The notes below the pieces were generated by a model. It made no database searches. It had not been told where the DNA came from and saw only the letters and a program-made list of their open reading frames with translations. The position numbers were made by a program, and so were the translations under genes. From Serripes groenlandicus (Eukaryota; Mollusca; Bivalvia; Cardiida; Cardiidae), in NCBI GenBank assembly GCA_031761405.1, contig JASEVX010000013.1:51647956-51711955 (forward strand): a DNA stretch of 64,000 nucleotides. The letters run 5' to 3'. Below, piece after piece: positions 33,641 through 45,780 of this stretch. Position 1 is the stretch's first letter. Each line of letters starts with the position of its first letter.

Positions 33641-34158
33641 GGGCTGACGCTTGGCTGCTATGATTTTGTAACTTATCAAAACGGCTTGAACAAATTAAGT
33701 AGAGGATCACTGAGGTAAGATCCCTATTCAATTTTCTTAAAATCAGACAAGTACTATCATACATATGGAATTTTCAAATATTGTCATTTTGCCCCTTTTC
33801 TGATGCCACCTGACTGACATGTTTTACGACCAATCAGTATAGCTTGAAGCAATCTTTGTAGAGGGTTACCTAATTAACATATCTACCAAATTATATTGAC
33901 AAGCAGATTCGTCGGAGAAGATTTTTAAAGTTTGGACATTTTGCCCCCTTTTTTATTCAACGAAAGTTCTCAATGGAACTTAAATGTTTGAACACTTTTA
34001 AAAGAGAACCACATAGGAACATTACCATGATGCTTTGTGGAAATTGTTCCTGTGGTTTAGGAGGAGATGATGTTCAAAGCTAAAAGTTAACGACGGACGG
34101 ACGACGGACAGAGAGTGATCATAATAGATCACATTGAGCCTTTGGCTCAGGTGATCTA
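33640..34158 (+). mobile_element. GATCAC-family element, left-truncated
   Basis: It contains two to three related segments with GTAGAGGATCACTGAGGTAA-like words, a GGAC run, then a clean hairpin GATCACATTGAGCC / GGCTCAGGTGATC at 34128-34157. It is the same family as 8021-8690. Confidence 0.7.
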
Positions 34159-34184
34159 AACATCTATAAAATGATAGTATGATA

Positions 34185-34740
34185 ACTGAAAGGAGATCAC
34201 AATTATTGTGGTAAATGCAAATCATGATTGCTCATTATGAGCAATTTCTCCTTTTGCCACAATGATTTCAATGACAGACTTTGAAATCATCAAGTACAAA
34301 ACATAGATAATCTCTATCAGATAAGATAATTGAAAATAGTTGAAATTGTTGTGGCAAATGGAGCAATTGCTCATTATGAGCAATTTCACCTTTTGCCACT
34401 ATGATTTTAAAAGTCGTCTGCTGCAGAGGCTCACAAATGGTATATACTCGTTTGTGGGAAATGGTTAAAACCGTAAATGGAGAAAATTAAGCTCATTATG
34501 AGCAATTTCACCTTTTGCTTCAATTATTTCAAAAGTCGTCTGTTGCAGAGGCTCATACAGGGTATATACTCGTATATGAGAAAGGGTTAAAACGTAAATG
34601 GAGAAAATAAATCTCATTGTGAGCAACTTCACCTTTTGCCACAATGATTTCAAAAGTCGTCTGTTGCAGAGGCACAGTAAGGGTATATTTGTAGGAAAGG
34701 GTAAAAACCGTAAATAGAGAAAATTATGGCAATACATATT
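34185..34740. mobile_element. TTAA-family MITE remnants, right half amplified in tandem
   Basis: Two core hairpins lie at about 34225-34260 and 34365-34400 (GCTCATTATGAGC). The segment ACCGTAAATGGAGAAAATTA ... AAAGTCGTCTGTTGCAGAGG ... GAGAAAGGGTTAAA then repeats about every 120 bases, near 34467, 34590 and 34706. Confidence 0.7.
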
Positions 34741-35514
34741 TGGTCATAACCTGATTCAGTGTTAATTTAAAATGTTATTGGAGAGAGTTTCCTGTGGAGA
34801 TATTAAGACGAAAAACATTGAATAGGTATACAAATATGAAAGGTAAAGGTGTTAGAAATTTACAACATGATATTGTTTCAACGATATTAAGACCCAAAAC
34901 ATTGAATGGGTATACTGATATGAAAGGTAAAGGTGTTAGTAATTTATAACACGAGCATACTGCAAAAACACCACTTTCTTATATTGTTTCATAAAAACGT
35001 CGAACGAGCAAACGTCCTTTTTTCGTTCCGGTTCAAGCAATTACATCACACAGAAAAGCGAATGAAGCAGATAACCATAGTATATGTTATGCTTGCTTGA
35101 ATATAACGGATTTATACAACACAGTGACGTAATAACGGCGAGATATAGCGTCGGTTGGAGTTCCTTCCTCTTATCACTGCGTAATATATAGGATGAAAGG
35201 TACATGTACAAGATTACATTTAGCGCGCCTTTTTTTGGTTCCCTGTTTAAGAACTATTGAAATAATAAAGCATTTGAGGCAGGTAACCAATTTATAAAAA
35301 TGGATCTCTATTTTTACTGTTTAGACTAGATACAGTATGAATTTCGCTTAATTAAAAATGTACATACATTAAATTAATATACCGGCCTTTGTCTTTTGTT
35401 TTAATTAGTAAAACTCACACATGTATATAGAATGTAAACGGGATGTTTTAAAAGTCATTTACCTTTGAATAAATATACTTAGTAAGGACAAAGAGAAATC
35501 CATACATGTGGTCC
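34741..35514. other. Gene-free spacer with a short duplication
   Basis: TATGAAAGGTAAAGGTGTTA occurs twice (near 34837 and 34918) within a unit of about 80 bases. Nothing else seen. Confidence 0.45.
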
Positions 35515-36125
35515 CCTTGGCAGGTCTAAATTTCAAAGCATTCCTACAGGAAGCTGCCTACTGGCGGCTTCCAATAATGGGGAGACATATTGTTTTTGCT
35601 CTGACTCTCTCTATCTGTCTGTCAAATATCGCGTCCGCTCCATAACTTTTGAACAGCTGAAGGATTTTGTAATGAATCGCCAGAAATGCTCACCCTTCTG
35701 AGACGATGTGCAGAGCACACATATTACAACCACTTTGGTTCAATGTCAATGTAGCAATTACAGGTCAAAGGTCATGTAACTATATTTCGTGTCCGCAAAG
35801 GATTTTGAAATAACTCACCAAAAAAGTTCAACATAATTAGACGATGCGAAGAGCGTATGTTACAAACATTTTGCTTCGATGTCAAGGTCGCAATAACAGG
35901 TCAAATTTCATATAGTTCTTGTCCGTTTTATAAACCGCTTGAACGATATTGAAATAACTCACCAAAAAATGTTCATCATTCTGAAACGATGTACATAGTG
36001 CATGTTTCAACCACTTTGGTTCGATGCCAAGGTTGTAATTAGAGGTCAAAGATCATATGACTATATTTTGTGTTCGCTCTACAACTTTTGAACCGCTTGA
36101 AGGATTTTGAAATACTTCACCAGAA
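35515..36125 (+). mobile_element. Pearl-like element with about 160-bp core units
   Basis: It starts with a hairpin AGGAAGCTGCC/GGCGGCTTCC near 35550-35575, then a short CTGT run, then three to four units with TTTTGAACAGCTGAAGGATT, ACGATGTGCAGAGCACACAT, ACCACTTTGGTTCAATGTCA and CAGGTCAAAGGTCAT words. No right hairpin found. Confidence 0.65.
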
Positions 36126-37904
36126 ATGCCCGACAAGCCGCCGATCAATACCGATCACTAACGATCTTATACGAAAATCGTCACGTCCATTGGGAATGTT
36201 CTACCTTAAATTCAGGGTCGCATGTGTCTCTTCTCTATTTTTGGCACAACAAAATCCATTTCTGTCCGATACGGCGCATATTAAATTAAGAAATCACATA
36301 ACAAATAATAAAACTACCGATATCATACAGTGTGTCAATAAATTTAATGTTTCAAAAGTCCCTAATCATAGTAAAGCACAAACAGCGGTGCTGTGGTACA
36401 GTCGTGGTCTCTGGCACCATATGTCCCCTATTTCGAATCATGCGATGAACGTGTTGTCATTGGTATTTTTTAAGTACAAATGTCTGGTATACTGGTTAGA
36501 TATCCAGGATGCATTCATCGGTCGTGTTGTATTATCGTTGACCTATAAATAACTGAAAACTAAAGACGCGTATGAAATTCTGAATAATTTTGTCCCATAT
36601 TATATTTATAAAAAAGGAAGTTAAGGTCTGGTTCTTGTCAATCATTGGAAAGAATAAACGACCGAGCCGGGCTGGGGTCCTAACGAACGACTCTTTAATA
36701 CCAATCGACGTTACCAACTGAACAATCGCGGCTCTACAGTTTCTCAAGACACTCATACAGTGTTGGAATGGTATGAATTTTGAACAGAAACAAACTGATA
36801 CGACGTCGCACAGGTACAGGCAGATATGTGTCTTTCATGGTCGCAAAGTCCTGAGTTGTCGTTTTCGGTGACGTGACATATATACTGGTGTGTTTTGTTT
36901 GAAACAAGAGTGATTTGACTTTATATGAAACTACCAATGACAATGCCTGTATTTAATCGACAATGAGACATAAATATGTTTCGCGATAAAGCTCAATATA
37001 TTAATGAGTGTGTTTTGTTCGTGTTAAATGAATGGGGAGTAAATGGAACGTTTAAAAAGAGTTGGATCTGGAAATCCCGAATTAATTTTAAAGATTTTCT
37101 ATTTCGAAAATTTATTAACCTTGAAACATCCGAATAATTGAGAAACATATTAAGATTTCTGCATTGTAAATGTGTAGCTTTTCTAACTAAAGGTATCACA
37201 ATTCTGTATTCCCTTCCAACATAACAAGATGTTTGTGTTTTTAAGTACAAGTGAGAAGTATGAAAATAACAAATTTTCAACAAACAGGAACACATATGAA
37301 ACTTTGCTAGGAATGATGGTATAATACTTACATAGAGTGGTAAAAATTCTAGGAATGATAGAAGTAATGTCTGATAAAAGGTCATCTGCGTGTTGCGATT
37401 GGTCAACCGACTGGGGTATATGAGTTTGAAATGTTTTAACGTATGAAACAGTGGTACAGTGATCGTCGGTCGGTCTCTATTACCAAAGGTCCTTGATTAA
37501 AATTCGACGAATAACTTGTTCTGCCTTTTTGATAACTCAACACAATCAGTGAGATAATGGTTATGTCTCCAGACAGCAGACTGTGTGCGTGAATAATAAT
37601 GGGTGTACCATAAACTATTTTCGTGATCGGAATACAATAATACCCGGTGTCACTATTATAATTAAAACAAAACGTGAGCTGAATACCGTTTATCTCAATT
37701 ATCGGTAAGATCGAAACCCGACTCGGCTGTTCATTTTTTCTATATGTATAGGTTATATGCGACTTAAAACAACATTTAGGTAAAAAGAAGATGAAGATAA
37801 GCATGTATATATGTTTGTTCAATGTAATCTTGGCCTACATTGTTCGCAAATCATAAGTTGAACTGTTTATTCAATTCTCACTAAATGTGCAACACATTGT
37901 TATG
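36126..37904. other. Unassigned region with medium open frames
   Basis: Open stretches of 110-160 codons occur on both strands (36070-36552 plus; 36993-37406 and 37436-37822 minus). None shows a family motif I recognise. The last begins with a possible signal peptide (MNKHIYMLIFIFFLPKCC) and has SDTGYYC, reminiscent of an immunoglobulin-like strand, but there is no splice or promoter support. I leave all of them unassigned. Confidence 0.3.
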
Positions 37905-37989
37905 ACTTTTACCCTTATAAAAATGCAGACACATTTGTAACAGATGATATTTTGAAAGTTTAAATTGCAAATGTTGAGGATTTTCTCCT

Positions 37990-38114
37990 TTTTTGACTAC
38001 GTTTTTCAAATATATTCAGTAAATATATAACTATTTATAGATATTTGCCATAGTTTGGCCTAGACGTTTTCAGGGTAGTTTGCTTCAGGTTAGTTGTATG
38101 AGGGAAATGGTTAA
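37990..38114. mobile_element. TTAA-family MITE, worn right half
   Basis: TTTTCTCCTTTTTTGACTAC, then GTATGAGGGAAATGGTTAA at the right end. Confidence 0.45.
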
Positions 38115-38284
38115 CATTAAGAAACACAACAGAGTGAGGGATAACAATAGGAATTGTATTCTGTGTAAATTACTTTTATAACACGATAAAATTGACCTGA
38201 TCCTGACATTTGTTAAAACATTCACATCATTAATTCACCTGTTTTCATTATATTTTCACTGTCTATCGATTATCTTGCAATACA

Positions 38285-38880
38285 AATACGTGGACCTCGT
38301 AATCATACACAGAAGCAAGGTTTAGGAAGACATTGTCGAATAATACACCTCCCTTCTTTACCAATTAAACCGTAATCCAGACTAAACTACGTATACCTCA
38401 CACTGATATACAGATGTCAGTGTCAGGTGTCGATTAATTCGTCTACCCTCTTCATGTATATGAGCCGTGCTCCAGACTTAAATACGTATACTTCACAACA
38501 ATACACATAGGTCAGGGTCAACTCAACATTGTCGAGAAATACGTCTCTCTTCTTTAGCCAATGAGTTGTGTTCTAGACTAAACTTCGTGTATCTCATAAT
38601 AAAACACAGAGGTCAGGGGCAGGCAATCATTGTCGTGTAATACGTCTACCTTCTTTACCAAATCTGTCATGCTCCAGACTAAGCTACGTGTACATCACAA
38701 TCATACACAGAAGTCAGGGTCAGGTCAACATTGTTGATTAATACGACTCCGATCTTTATCAAAATGAGCCATGCTCCGGACAAACTACGTGTATCTCACT
38801 ATAATACACAGAGGCCATGGTCAGATTAACATTGTCGTTAATACGTCTTCCTTCCTCACCAAATGATCCGTTTTAATGTG
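38285..38880. repeat. Degenerate repeat of about 105 bp, 5-6 units
   Basis: Units share CATTGTCG, AATACGTCTACCTTCTTTAC, GCTCCAGACTAA and CTACGTGTA plus ACACAGAGGTCAGGGTCAG words, recurring near 38329, 38430, 38531, 38630, 38735 and 38832. Confidence 0.8.
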
Positions 38881-39056
38881 TATACCATACAACAGAAACA
38901 TTCTAAAGCGGTATGAAATGAAAAATAACTTAAGAGTCTATTACTTATGATGCATTGTGGACGTCAACTCTCTATCGTGAGTATGGGCGTAAATTATGCA
39001 TCAACATTTTCGATAAATAACCAAGGAACGTAATTTATTATAATTGTTTTTTCCAT

Positions 39057-39470
39057 TTTTTATGATGAAAATAGCAAACTATTCATGTTTAAAATTATAT
39101 TAGGAGGTGCGCCATTGTTTAAATGATGCATACACATATGAAGAGCGAAAGCAAAATGCCTTTAGGGAATCCATTGAGTACGAAATTGATTTGTTACGAA
39201 ATAACTGATTCGCGAACCATTTTCCTTCACAGAGTTGTCGTGTTTTCACTCACTTCATAAGGAGAGAGTATGCATTCAAGGTCATATTTCCATTAAAATC
39301 AGTTTGATCTTAGTTTGTTCTGTTCGTTATTTGTTCGAGCCAAAAAAGAATCTTTATTCACCTGTAATTAACCAGTATATGGTGTGTATAATAAGGTTTC
39401 AAGGGTGTCGCGATATTTTGCCTATAAAGCGGAGAGGCCCGACCAATTCTTTTTGATAACTCATACCGCA
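39057..39470 (+). repeat. Direct duplication of about 400 bp, copy A
   Basis: It shares with 41118-41450 the ordered words TTTAAAATTATATTA, ATGCCTTTAGGGAAT, TATTAAAACCAGTTT-like and GGTTTGTTCT-like sequence plus CGAACCAAATAA-like sequence, with moderate divergence. No gene recognised in either copy. Confidence 0.7.
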
Positions 39471-39659
39471 TTTGGCTAATCCATTGTGTACTGTAAACTT
39501 GTGTGGTCGAATGTTTGTTACGTAATGCTGCTACGCTAATTGGGTAATGTGTCGATAGCTATCCGATAATTAAAAGAAATCCGATCTTATCAAGGGGGAT
39601 TTCTCGAAGACAAACAGTTTGAATTTTGAAACTGTGCGTCATATGCCGAGTGAAGACTT

Positions 39660-40320
39660 ATCTCTGATAAACAACAAGAGAAAGTTGATGCAACGCATCA
39701 ATGTCGCCGGATATCCATAGTGCAGTTATGCATAACACTAACATTATAGTAGTTGAATAAACAGTTATCAACTGAGGGGCATATTGGAACATCAGGGGTG
39801 GGGGTCAAGTGAAAATGTATCATAACTTGCATTGTTTTGTCAACGAAGTGAATGATAATTGAAGCCTTTCATTATGTATGATCAATCCCCATTCCAAAGT
39901 AAGTTGACCATACACACAACCAACTAATTATTGATCATAAACAGTAATGGAAATGAGTAATCTTGCCAATCATTAGTCTTAGTATGTATACAGTGCTTTC
40001 ATTAAGGAATAATTATAAGATTTGTGAATTCCACATATACTTTTCAAGATGTTTGTCAGAATATTTGAATTTTATTATTTTTCAATAAAACCACAAAACA
40101 GACAATTTAGGATTTGCATGCAATAGCACGTCATTTTACCTTTCCTCTATTAAAGTCAACAGTGGACACCTTTGCAGCAATCTACTTTTAAAACAATGAG
40201 ATAAGGGTTAAATCGCTAAAGACATGAGTTTTCTCTTTTTTCTCAAAATGATATTAGCATGGCATCCAAATTATATCATACTTTAACAAATAATGAAATG
40301 TAGTCCAATATTTATAAATT
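39660..40320. other. Spacer with a solo element end
   Basis: AACAAGAGAAAGTTGATGCA at 39674 matches the AACAAGAG terminus shared by pearl-like families here, but no body follows. Otherwise nothing seen. Confidence 0.4.
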
Positions 40321-40322
40321 AG

Positions 40323-40509
40323 ACCACCTTCGAAATATAATATCAACTAAACAGTTAAATCTCATTGAAATTGTTGTATAATTTAAACTTAATTTCGAAC
40401 ATAAACTGAGCCCTACCACCTTCGAAATATAATATCAACTAAACAATTAAATCTCATTGAAATTGTTGTATAATTTAAACTAAATTTTGAACATAAACTG
40501 AGCCCTACA
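40323..40509. repeat. Tandem duplication of about 93 bp
   Basis: CCACCTTCGAAATATAATAT to AACATAAACTGAGCCCTAC occurs twice back to back (40325-40416 and 40418-40509) with four or five differences. Confidence 0.95.
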
Positions 40510-40542
40510 ACATGTTCATTTATTTTAATTCTTTCCTTTCTT

Positions 40543-41118
40543 TTTAGCTCTAGTGGCCAAAGGCCAGAAGGGCTTATGTCGTGGCGATTTGTCCGTCGTC
40601 CGTGCGTGCGTGCGTGCGTGCGGACGTGCATGCGTCCGTCCGTAAACAATTTCTTGTTAACACGATACAGTCTTCACTTTTGAGTGTATCTCAACCAAAC
40701 TTATACAGTAGTTAGATATCTATGAGAGCTCGGTTCCTTTCGAAAACAAGCCAGATCTGCCCCATTCTTGACCGAATTATGGCCCTTGAAATTGTCAAAA
40801 TTGCTATAATAGGGCTTGTTAACATGATACAGTCCTTTTTTTTTATTGTATCTCAATCAAATTTATACAGTAGTTAGATATCCATGAGAGTTTGGTTCAT
40901 TTCTAAAAAACGGCCAGATCTACCAATGCATGGCTGGATTATGGCCCTTGAAATTGTCAAAATTGCTATAATACAGCTTGTGAACACAATAGAGCTTCCA
41001 TTTACTATCTGATCTTCACCAAATTTAGATGGTATTTGAATATTGATGACATATTGGTTCCTATTGAAACAAGCCAGATCAATGCCAGTAGAGCATAGGC
41101 CTTCATGGGCCTCTTGTT
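40543..41118 (+). mobile_element. Pearl-like element ending in CTCTTGTT
   Basis: It starts AGCTCTAGTGGCCAAAGGCC, has a GTGC/GTCC tetranucleotide run at 40598-40640, two to three core units of about 165 bases (AACACGATACAGTC, ACAGTAGTTAGATATC, GCCAGATCTGCC, TATGGCCCTTGAAATTGTCA) and ends ATGGGCCTCTTGTTT. Confidence 0.75.
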
Positions 41119-41450
41119 TATAATGAAATTAACAAACTACTCATGTTTTAAAATTATATTATGATCAGCGCCCTTGTGTCAATGATGCATAACAATATGC
41201 AGATCGGAAGCAATATGCCTTTAGGGAATTTAATGACACATTTAAAATTGTCAAGGACGAAATAATTGTGTACGAAAGACCCGATTCTTTCTTATTCGCA
41301 GAGGTGTTGTTCTTGAAACAGTCTTTATAGGCAGAGAGTGTTCGTTCAAAGTATTTTTTCTATTAAAACCAGTTTTATCTCGGTTTGTTCTTTTCTTCAT
41401 TTGTTCCGAACCAAATAAATATTTTAAATCACCCATGATTTACTATTTGT
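41118..41450 (+). repeat. Direct duplication of about 400 bp, copy B
   Basis: It begins exactly at the right edge of the 40543-41118 element and aligns with 39057-39470. The minus-strand frame in it has no motif. Confidence 0.7.
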
Positions 41451-42719
41451 AAGTGAGTGTAAAGAGCAGCTCTCTGTAAAGGAGATTGATCTACGCAGTT
41501 GGTATTCGCGAGTCACGCGATCAACAGTTTTAGCTTAGAAACAGTTCATATTTTAGATATACATGGATAAACATTATAAAATGCCTTCTTCACAAATCAA
41601 GACATCTCTTTGAACATGAAAATAACATTCAGTTAGTTAAAATTGCCATTAAAAGGAGAATATTCGACGTCATTTTCATCAAGCAAGGAGGTGCGCGTAT
41701 GTAAACAAATTAGACTGCGACGTAAAGGTTTGTAGTTATCGCCTTTTGAGTACATGTAGTATATAGTGTAAAATAAAGTATACCAGTCTAGCTATTAGGG
41801 ACTGTTTTGTCTTCGTAAATAAAACAAAAAAACATAAATGCGAGTCAAAAAAAAGAAACTGAAAATACCTAAAACATCGGAATATTTATTTCATTTTAGA
41901 TGTGTCATTACTTAGTGTTTTTAAACAAACACAATTGTAATATGTTCAAGACATCTATATGTGTTTCTTTCTAATAATAATCCCCCCTCCCATGTGATTT
42001 CCGAAAACCTATTAAAAATAGTAGTCGCGGGCTTCTGCCCGGCGACTAATAATGGCTTAACCATCTTATGATTCTTCGTGTACACATGATGAATTTATTT
42101 TTTGGGGGGATGGGGGCAAATGAGTGTTCACGGAAAACAAATTATATCATTGAATACATGTCGAAGGCATTATGACAACAAGAAAAATTACTCTTAGGAG
42201 CGATTTATACTTTTATCACAAAGTTGTCAAATAATTATAATAAACTGATGATTGTGTTGAAAAGGCATATAAATGTACATGTATATGTATATGTATACGT
42301 TTTTCCGATACAAGTATATAATCAAAATATTATAAAGGACTTAAACAAAAACTCGTTACGTTATATCACTGATATACTCCCATTTACTCCATATATGTTA
42401 ACGGCGTATCCTCTGAATTTTTCCAATGGACAGAATTTTCTTAAATTTTGTCCAGAGCTTCCTTACTCAAAGACTAACTCAAAACAACATTCAAAACAAT
42501 GGGTCGCGGATCTAGTTTTTTTTGCTATGCACTGTATTGAAACCCATATATGTACTTATTTTAAGGAAATTTAACGTAAAGTAGAGAAACAACACTATTT
42601 CATACCAGTAAACACAAACACATACATTTATATATCAACATGTTTTTATTTCATATTACAGGAATCATTCATGTGTCAACTTCATCAATATTGACCAATT
42701 TTTATTGTTTTTCTATTTT
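41451..42719. other. Gene-free spacer
   Basis: A 116-codon open frame at 42224-42574 has no recognisable motif or splice context. A short GC hairpin GTCGCGGGCTTCTGCCCGGCGAC is near 42022. Confidence 0.4.
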
Positions 42720-44345
42720 AACACTTTATATACAATAATTCAAGATGGCCGCCATTATCAAATTTGTATAAAATTGAACACGGGTACAATACAAATGTCG
42801 GAATTTAAAAATTCATAGTGGACAAATTGTTTTAATACTTTTCATATGAACACCTTATTATAAGGGTAGTTGAATGAGACAAAAAAATCTATGTGTCGCG
42901 GTGCTAATTACAGAGATATTTCCTATTGAATTATCTCCCTTTATGATTTTTTTTACATAAAATTAGCCAAGGTAAAATACAATTTTGAATTAAATATCTG
43001 TAAGTGCATTATTTTTAAAAAAAAATTGTAATATGAATAACTTGTTATAAAGGACGTTGAAAGAAATTCAACAAAATACTGTGTGCTGTGCTTATACTAG
43101 TTATATTTAAAGTTGAATTATCTCCCATTACATTTTTTTTTAAAATAAGCCCATGCAAAAATACCTTTAGAATTGCAAGCCTTCAAATGGAAAGATTTTT
43201 CAATATTTCTTATATAAATAACTTGTTTAAAGGGTTATTGATTGCAATGAAACAAAAACACTCGTTGCTTTGTTTAATTGATATATTTCACCTTGAATTA
43301 TTTAAGATGGCCTCCATGATCAAATTTGTGTAAAAAATGAACACGAGTACAAAACAAAAGTTGGAATTAAAAATCTTCTAGTGGACAGATATTTGTAATA
43401 CTTCTCATATGAACAACTTATTATAAGGGTTGTTGAATGAAACAAAAAAAATAATATAGGTCGCGGTGCTAATTACAGAGATTTTTCAATGTTGGATTAC
43501 ACCCCTTTGTATTTTTTTTTCATAAAATTAGCCAAGGAACAATACAATTTTGAATTAAATATCTCTTTGGGCAGTTATTTTTTAAATACTTGTAATACGA
43601 ATACCTTGTTATAAAGGACGTTGAAATAAATTTAACATAATACTGTGTGCTGTGATTACTAGTTATATTTTAAATTGAATTATCTCCCATTACATTTTTT
43701 TTTAAAATAAGCACATGCAAAAATACCTTTAGAATTGAAAGCCTTCAAATGAAGAGATTTGTTCAATAATTCTTATAAACATAACTTGTTTAAAGGGTTA
43801 TTGATTGCAATAAAACAAAAACACTGGTTGCTTTGCTTATTTGATATATTTCACATTGAATTATTTAAGATGGCCTCCATAATCGAATTTATATAAAAAT
43901 GAACACGAGTACAAAACAAAAGTTGGAATTAAAAATCTTCTAGTTGACAGATATTTGTAATACTTCTCATATGAACAACTTATTATAAGGGTTGTTGAAT
44001 GAGACAAAAAAAAACTATAGGTCGCGGTGCTAATTACAGAGATTTTTCAATGTTGGATTACATCCCTTTATGATATTTTTTTCATAAAATTAGTCCAGGA
44101 ACAATACAATTTTGAATAAAAAATGTCTTAGGGCAGTTAATTTTTAAATACTTGTAATATGAATAACTTGTTATAAAGGACGTTGAAAGAAATTTAACAT
44201 AATACTGTGTGCTGTGCTTACTAGTTAAATTTAAATTGAATTATCTCCCGTTACAATTTCTTTTAAAAAAAAGCCCATTCAAAAATACCTTTAGAATTGA
44301 AAGCCTTCAAATGGAGAGATTTTTTCAATATTTCTTATATAAACA
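42720..44345. repeat. Tandem repeat of about 565 bp, nearly three units
   Basis: GTCGCGGTGCTAATTACAGA recurs at about 42894, 43461 and 44023. Each unit has sub-blocks starting with GAATTATCTCCC-like words and CATATGAACAACTTATTATA, so the unit itself is built from related blocks of about 140-190 bases. The array is cut at about 44345 by an inserted element and its last block resumes at 45593. Confidence 0.85.
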
Positions 44346-45592
44346 AGTTAATGTCGTATTGCAAGCAATACAAAAGTCCCCTAACGGACGAGGACAGCAC
44401 ATTGTGTCTTTTGACCTCTAAGTGTGACCTTGACATTTGAGGTTCAGGCCTTGGTCTTGTGCGTGACACGCCGACTCATCATGGTGAATGTTTGTGCCAA
44501 GGTTCTTTGAAATCCTATGATGCATGGTGGAGATGGGTCTTGCGTGTGACACGCTGCCTCATCATGGTGAACATTTGTGCCAAGTTTCCTTTGAAATCCT
44601 ATGATGCATGGTTGAAATGTGGGCCGGACAAGGTACAGTCCTATCAAATAGTACTCATTTTAACCGTTGACATCTAACTGTGACCTTGACTTTTGAGGTA
44701 CAGGCCTGGGTCTTGTGCGTCACACGCCGACTCATCATAATGAATGTTTGTGCCAAGGTTTTCTGAACTCCTATGATGCATGGTGGAGATGGGTCTTGCG
44801 CGTAACACGCTGCCTCATCATGGTGAACATTTGTGCCAAGTTTCCTTTGAAATCCTATGATGCATGGTTGAAATGTGGACCGGACAAGGTACAGTCCTAT
44901 CAAATAGTACTCATTTAAACCGTTGACATCTAACTGTGACCTGGACAGTTGTGGTACAGGCCTGGGTATTGTGCGTAACACGCCGACTCATCATGGTGAA
45001 TGTTTGTGCCAAGGTTTTTTGAAATCCTATGATGCATGGTGGAGATGCGTCTAACGTGTGACACGCTGCCTCATCATGGTGAATATTTGTGCCAAGTTTC
45101 TTTGAAATCCTATGATGCATGGTTAAAATGTGGGCCGGACAAGGTACAGTCCTATCAAATAGTACTCATTTTAACCGTTGACATCTAACTGTGACCTTGA
45201 CATTTGTGGTACAGGCCTGGGTCTTGTGCGTGACACGCCAACCCATCATGGTGAACATTTTTGCCAAGTTTCTTTGAAATTCTACGATGTATGGTTGGAA
45301 TGTGGGCCGGACAAGGTACAGTCCTATGAAACAGTACTCATTTTGACCTTTGACCTCTAAATGTGACCTTGACATTTGAGGTACAGGCCTGGGTCTTGAG
45401 CGCAACACGCTGCCTCATCATGGTTAACATTTGTGCCAAGTTTATTTCAAATACTATAATGCATGGTAAAGATACGGGCTGGACAAGGCTAAGCGTAACT
45501 GACGGATGGATGGACAGACAGACAGACAAACATACAGACAGATACACGGAATCGACCAAACCTATAGTCCCCAAGAACGGTAGAGAACTAAT
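44346..45592 (+). mobile_element. Pearl-like element inserted in the 565-bp array
   Basis: It begins near GTATTGCAAGCAATACAAAA and GTCCCCTAACGGACGAGG, has core units (period 256 bp built of two half-units; GGTACAGTCC at 44632, 44888, 45143 and 45314) with GTGACCTTGACATTTGAGGT and TGACACGCTGCCTCATCATG, then GGACAGACAGACAG microsatellite at 45508-45545 and ends near 45592. Confidence 0.75.
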
Positions 45593-45780
45593 AACTTGTT
45601 TATAGAAGAGTCATTGATTGCAATGAAACAAAAACACTGGTTGCTTTGCTTATTTAATATATTTTGCCATGAATTATCTCCCTTTACGTTCATTAAAATC
45701 TTCTATTGCAGACAGATGTTTTTTTTTTTCAATACTTCTCCTGAATAACTAAAGGATGTTGAAAAACCCTTTCACAGTCA
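45593..45780. repeat. Continuation of the 565-bp array
   Basis: ATAACTTGTTTA, TCATTGATTGCAATGAAACA and AAAACACTGGTTGCTTTGCT match the part of the unit that should follow 44345. Confidence 0.8.

Noticed and set aside
36070..36552. 161-codon plus-strand frame as a gene
   Set aside because: It begins inside a repeat element, has no recognisable domain and no splice or promoter context.
44444..45408. Repeated open frames on both strands with PSPPCIIGFQ-type words
   Set aside because: They follow the core repeats of the pearl-like element. The period is not a multiple of three throughout and no family motif is present.
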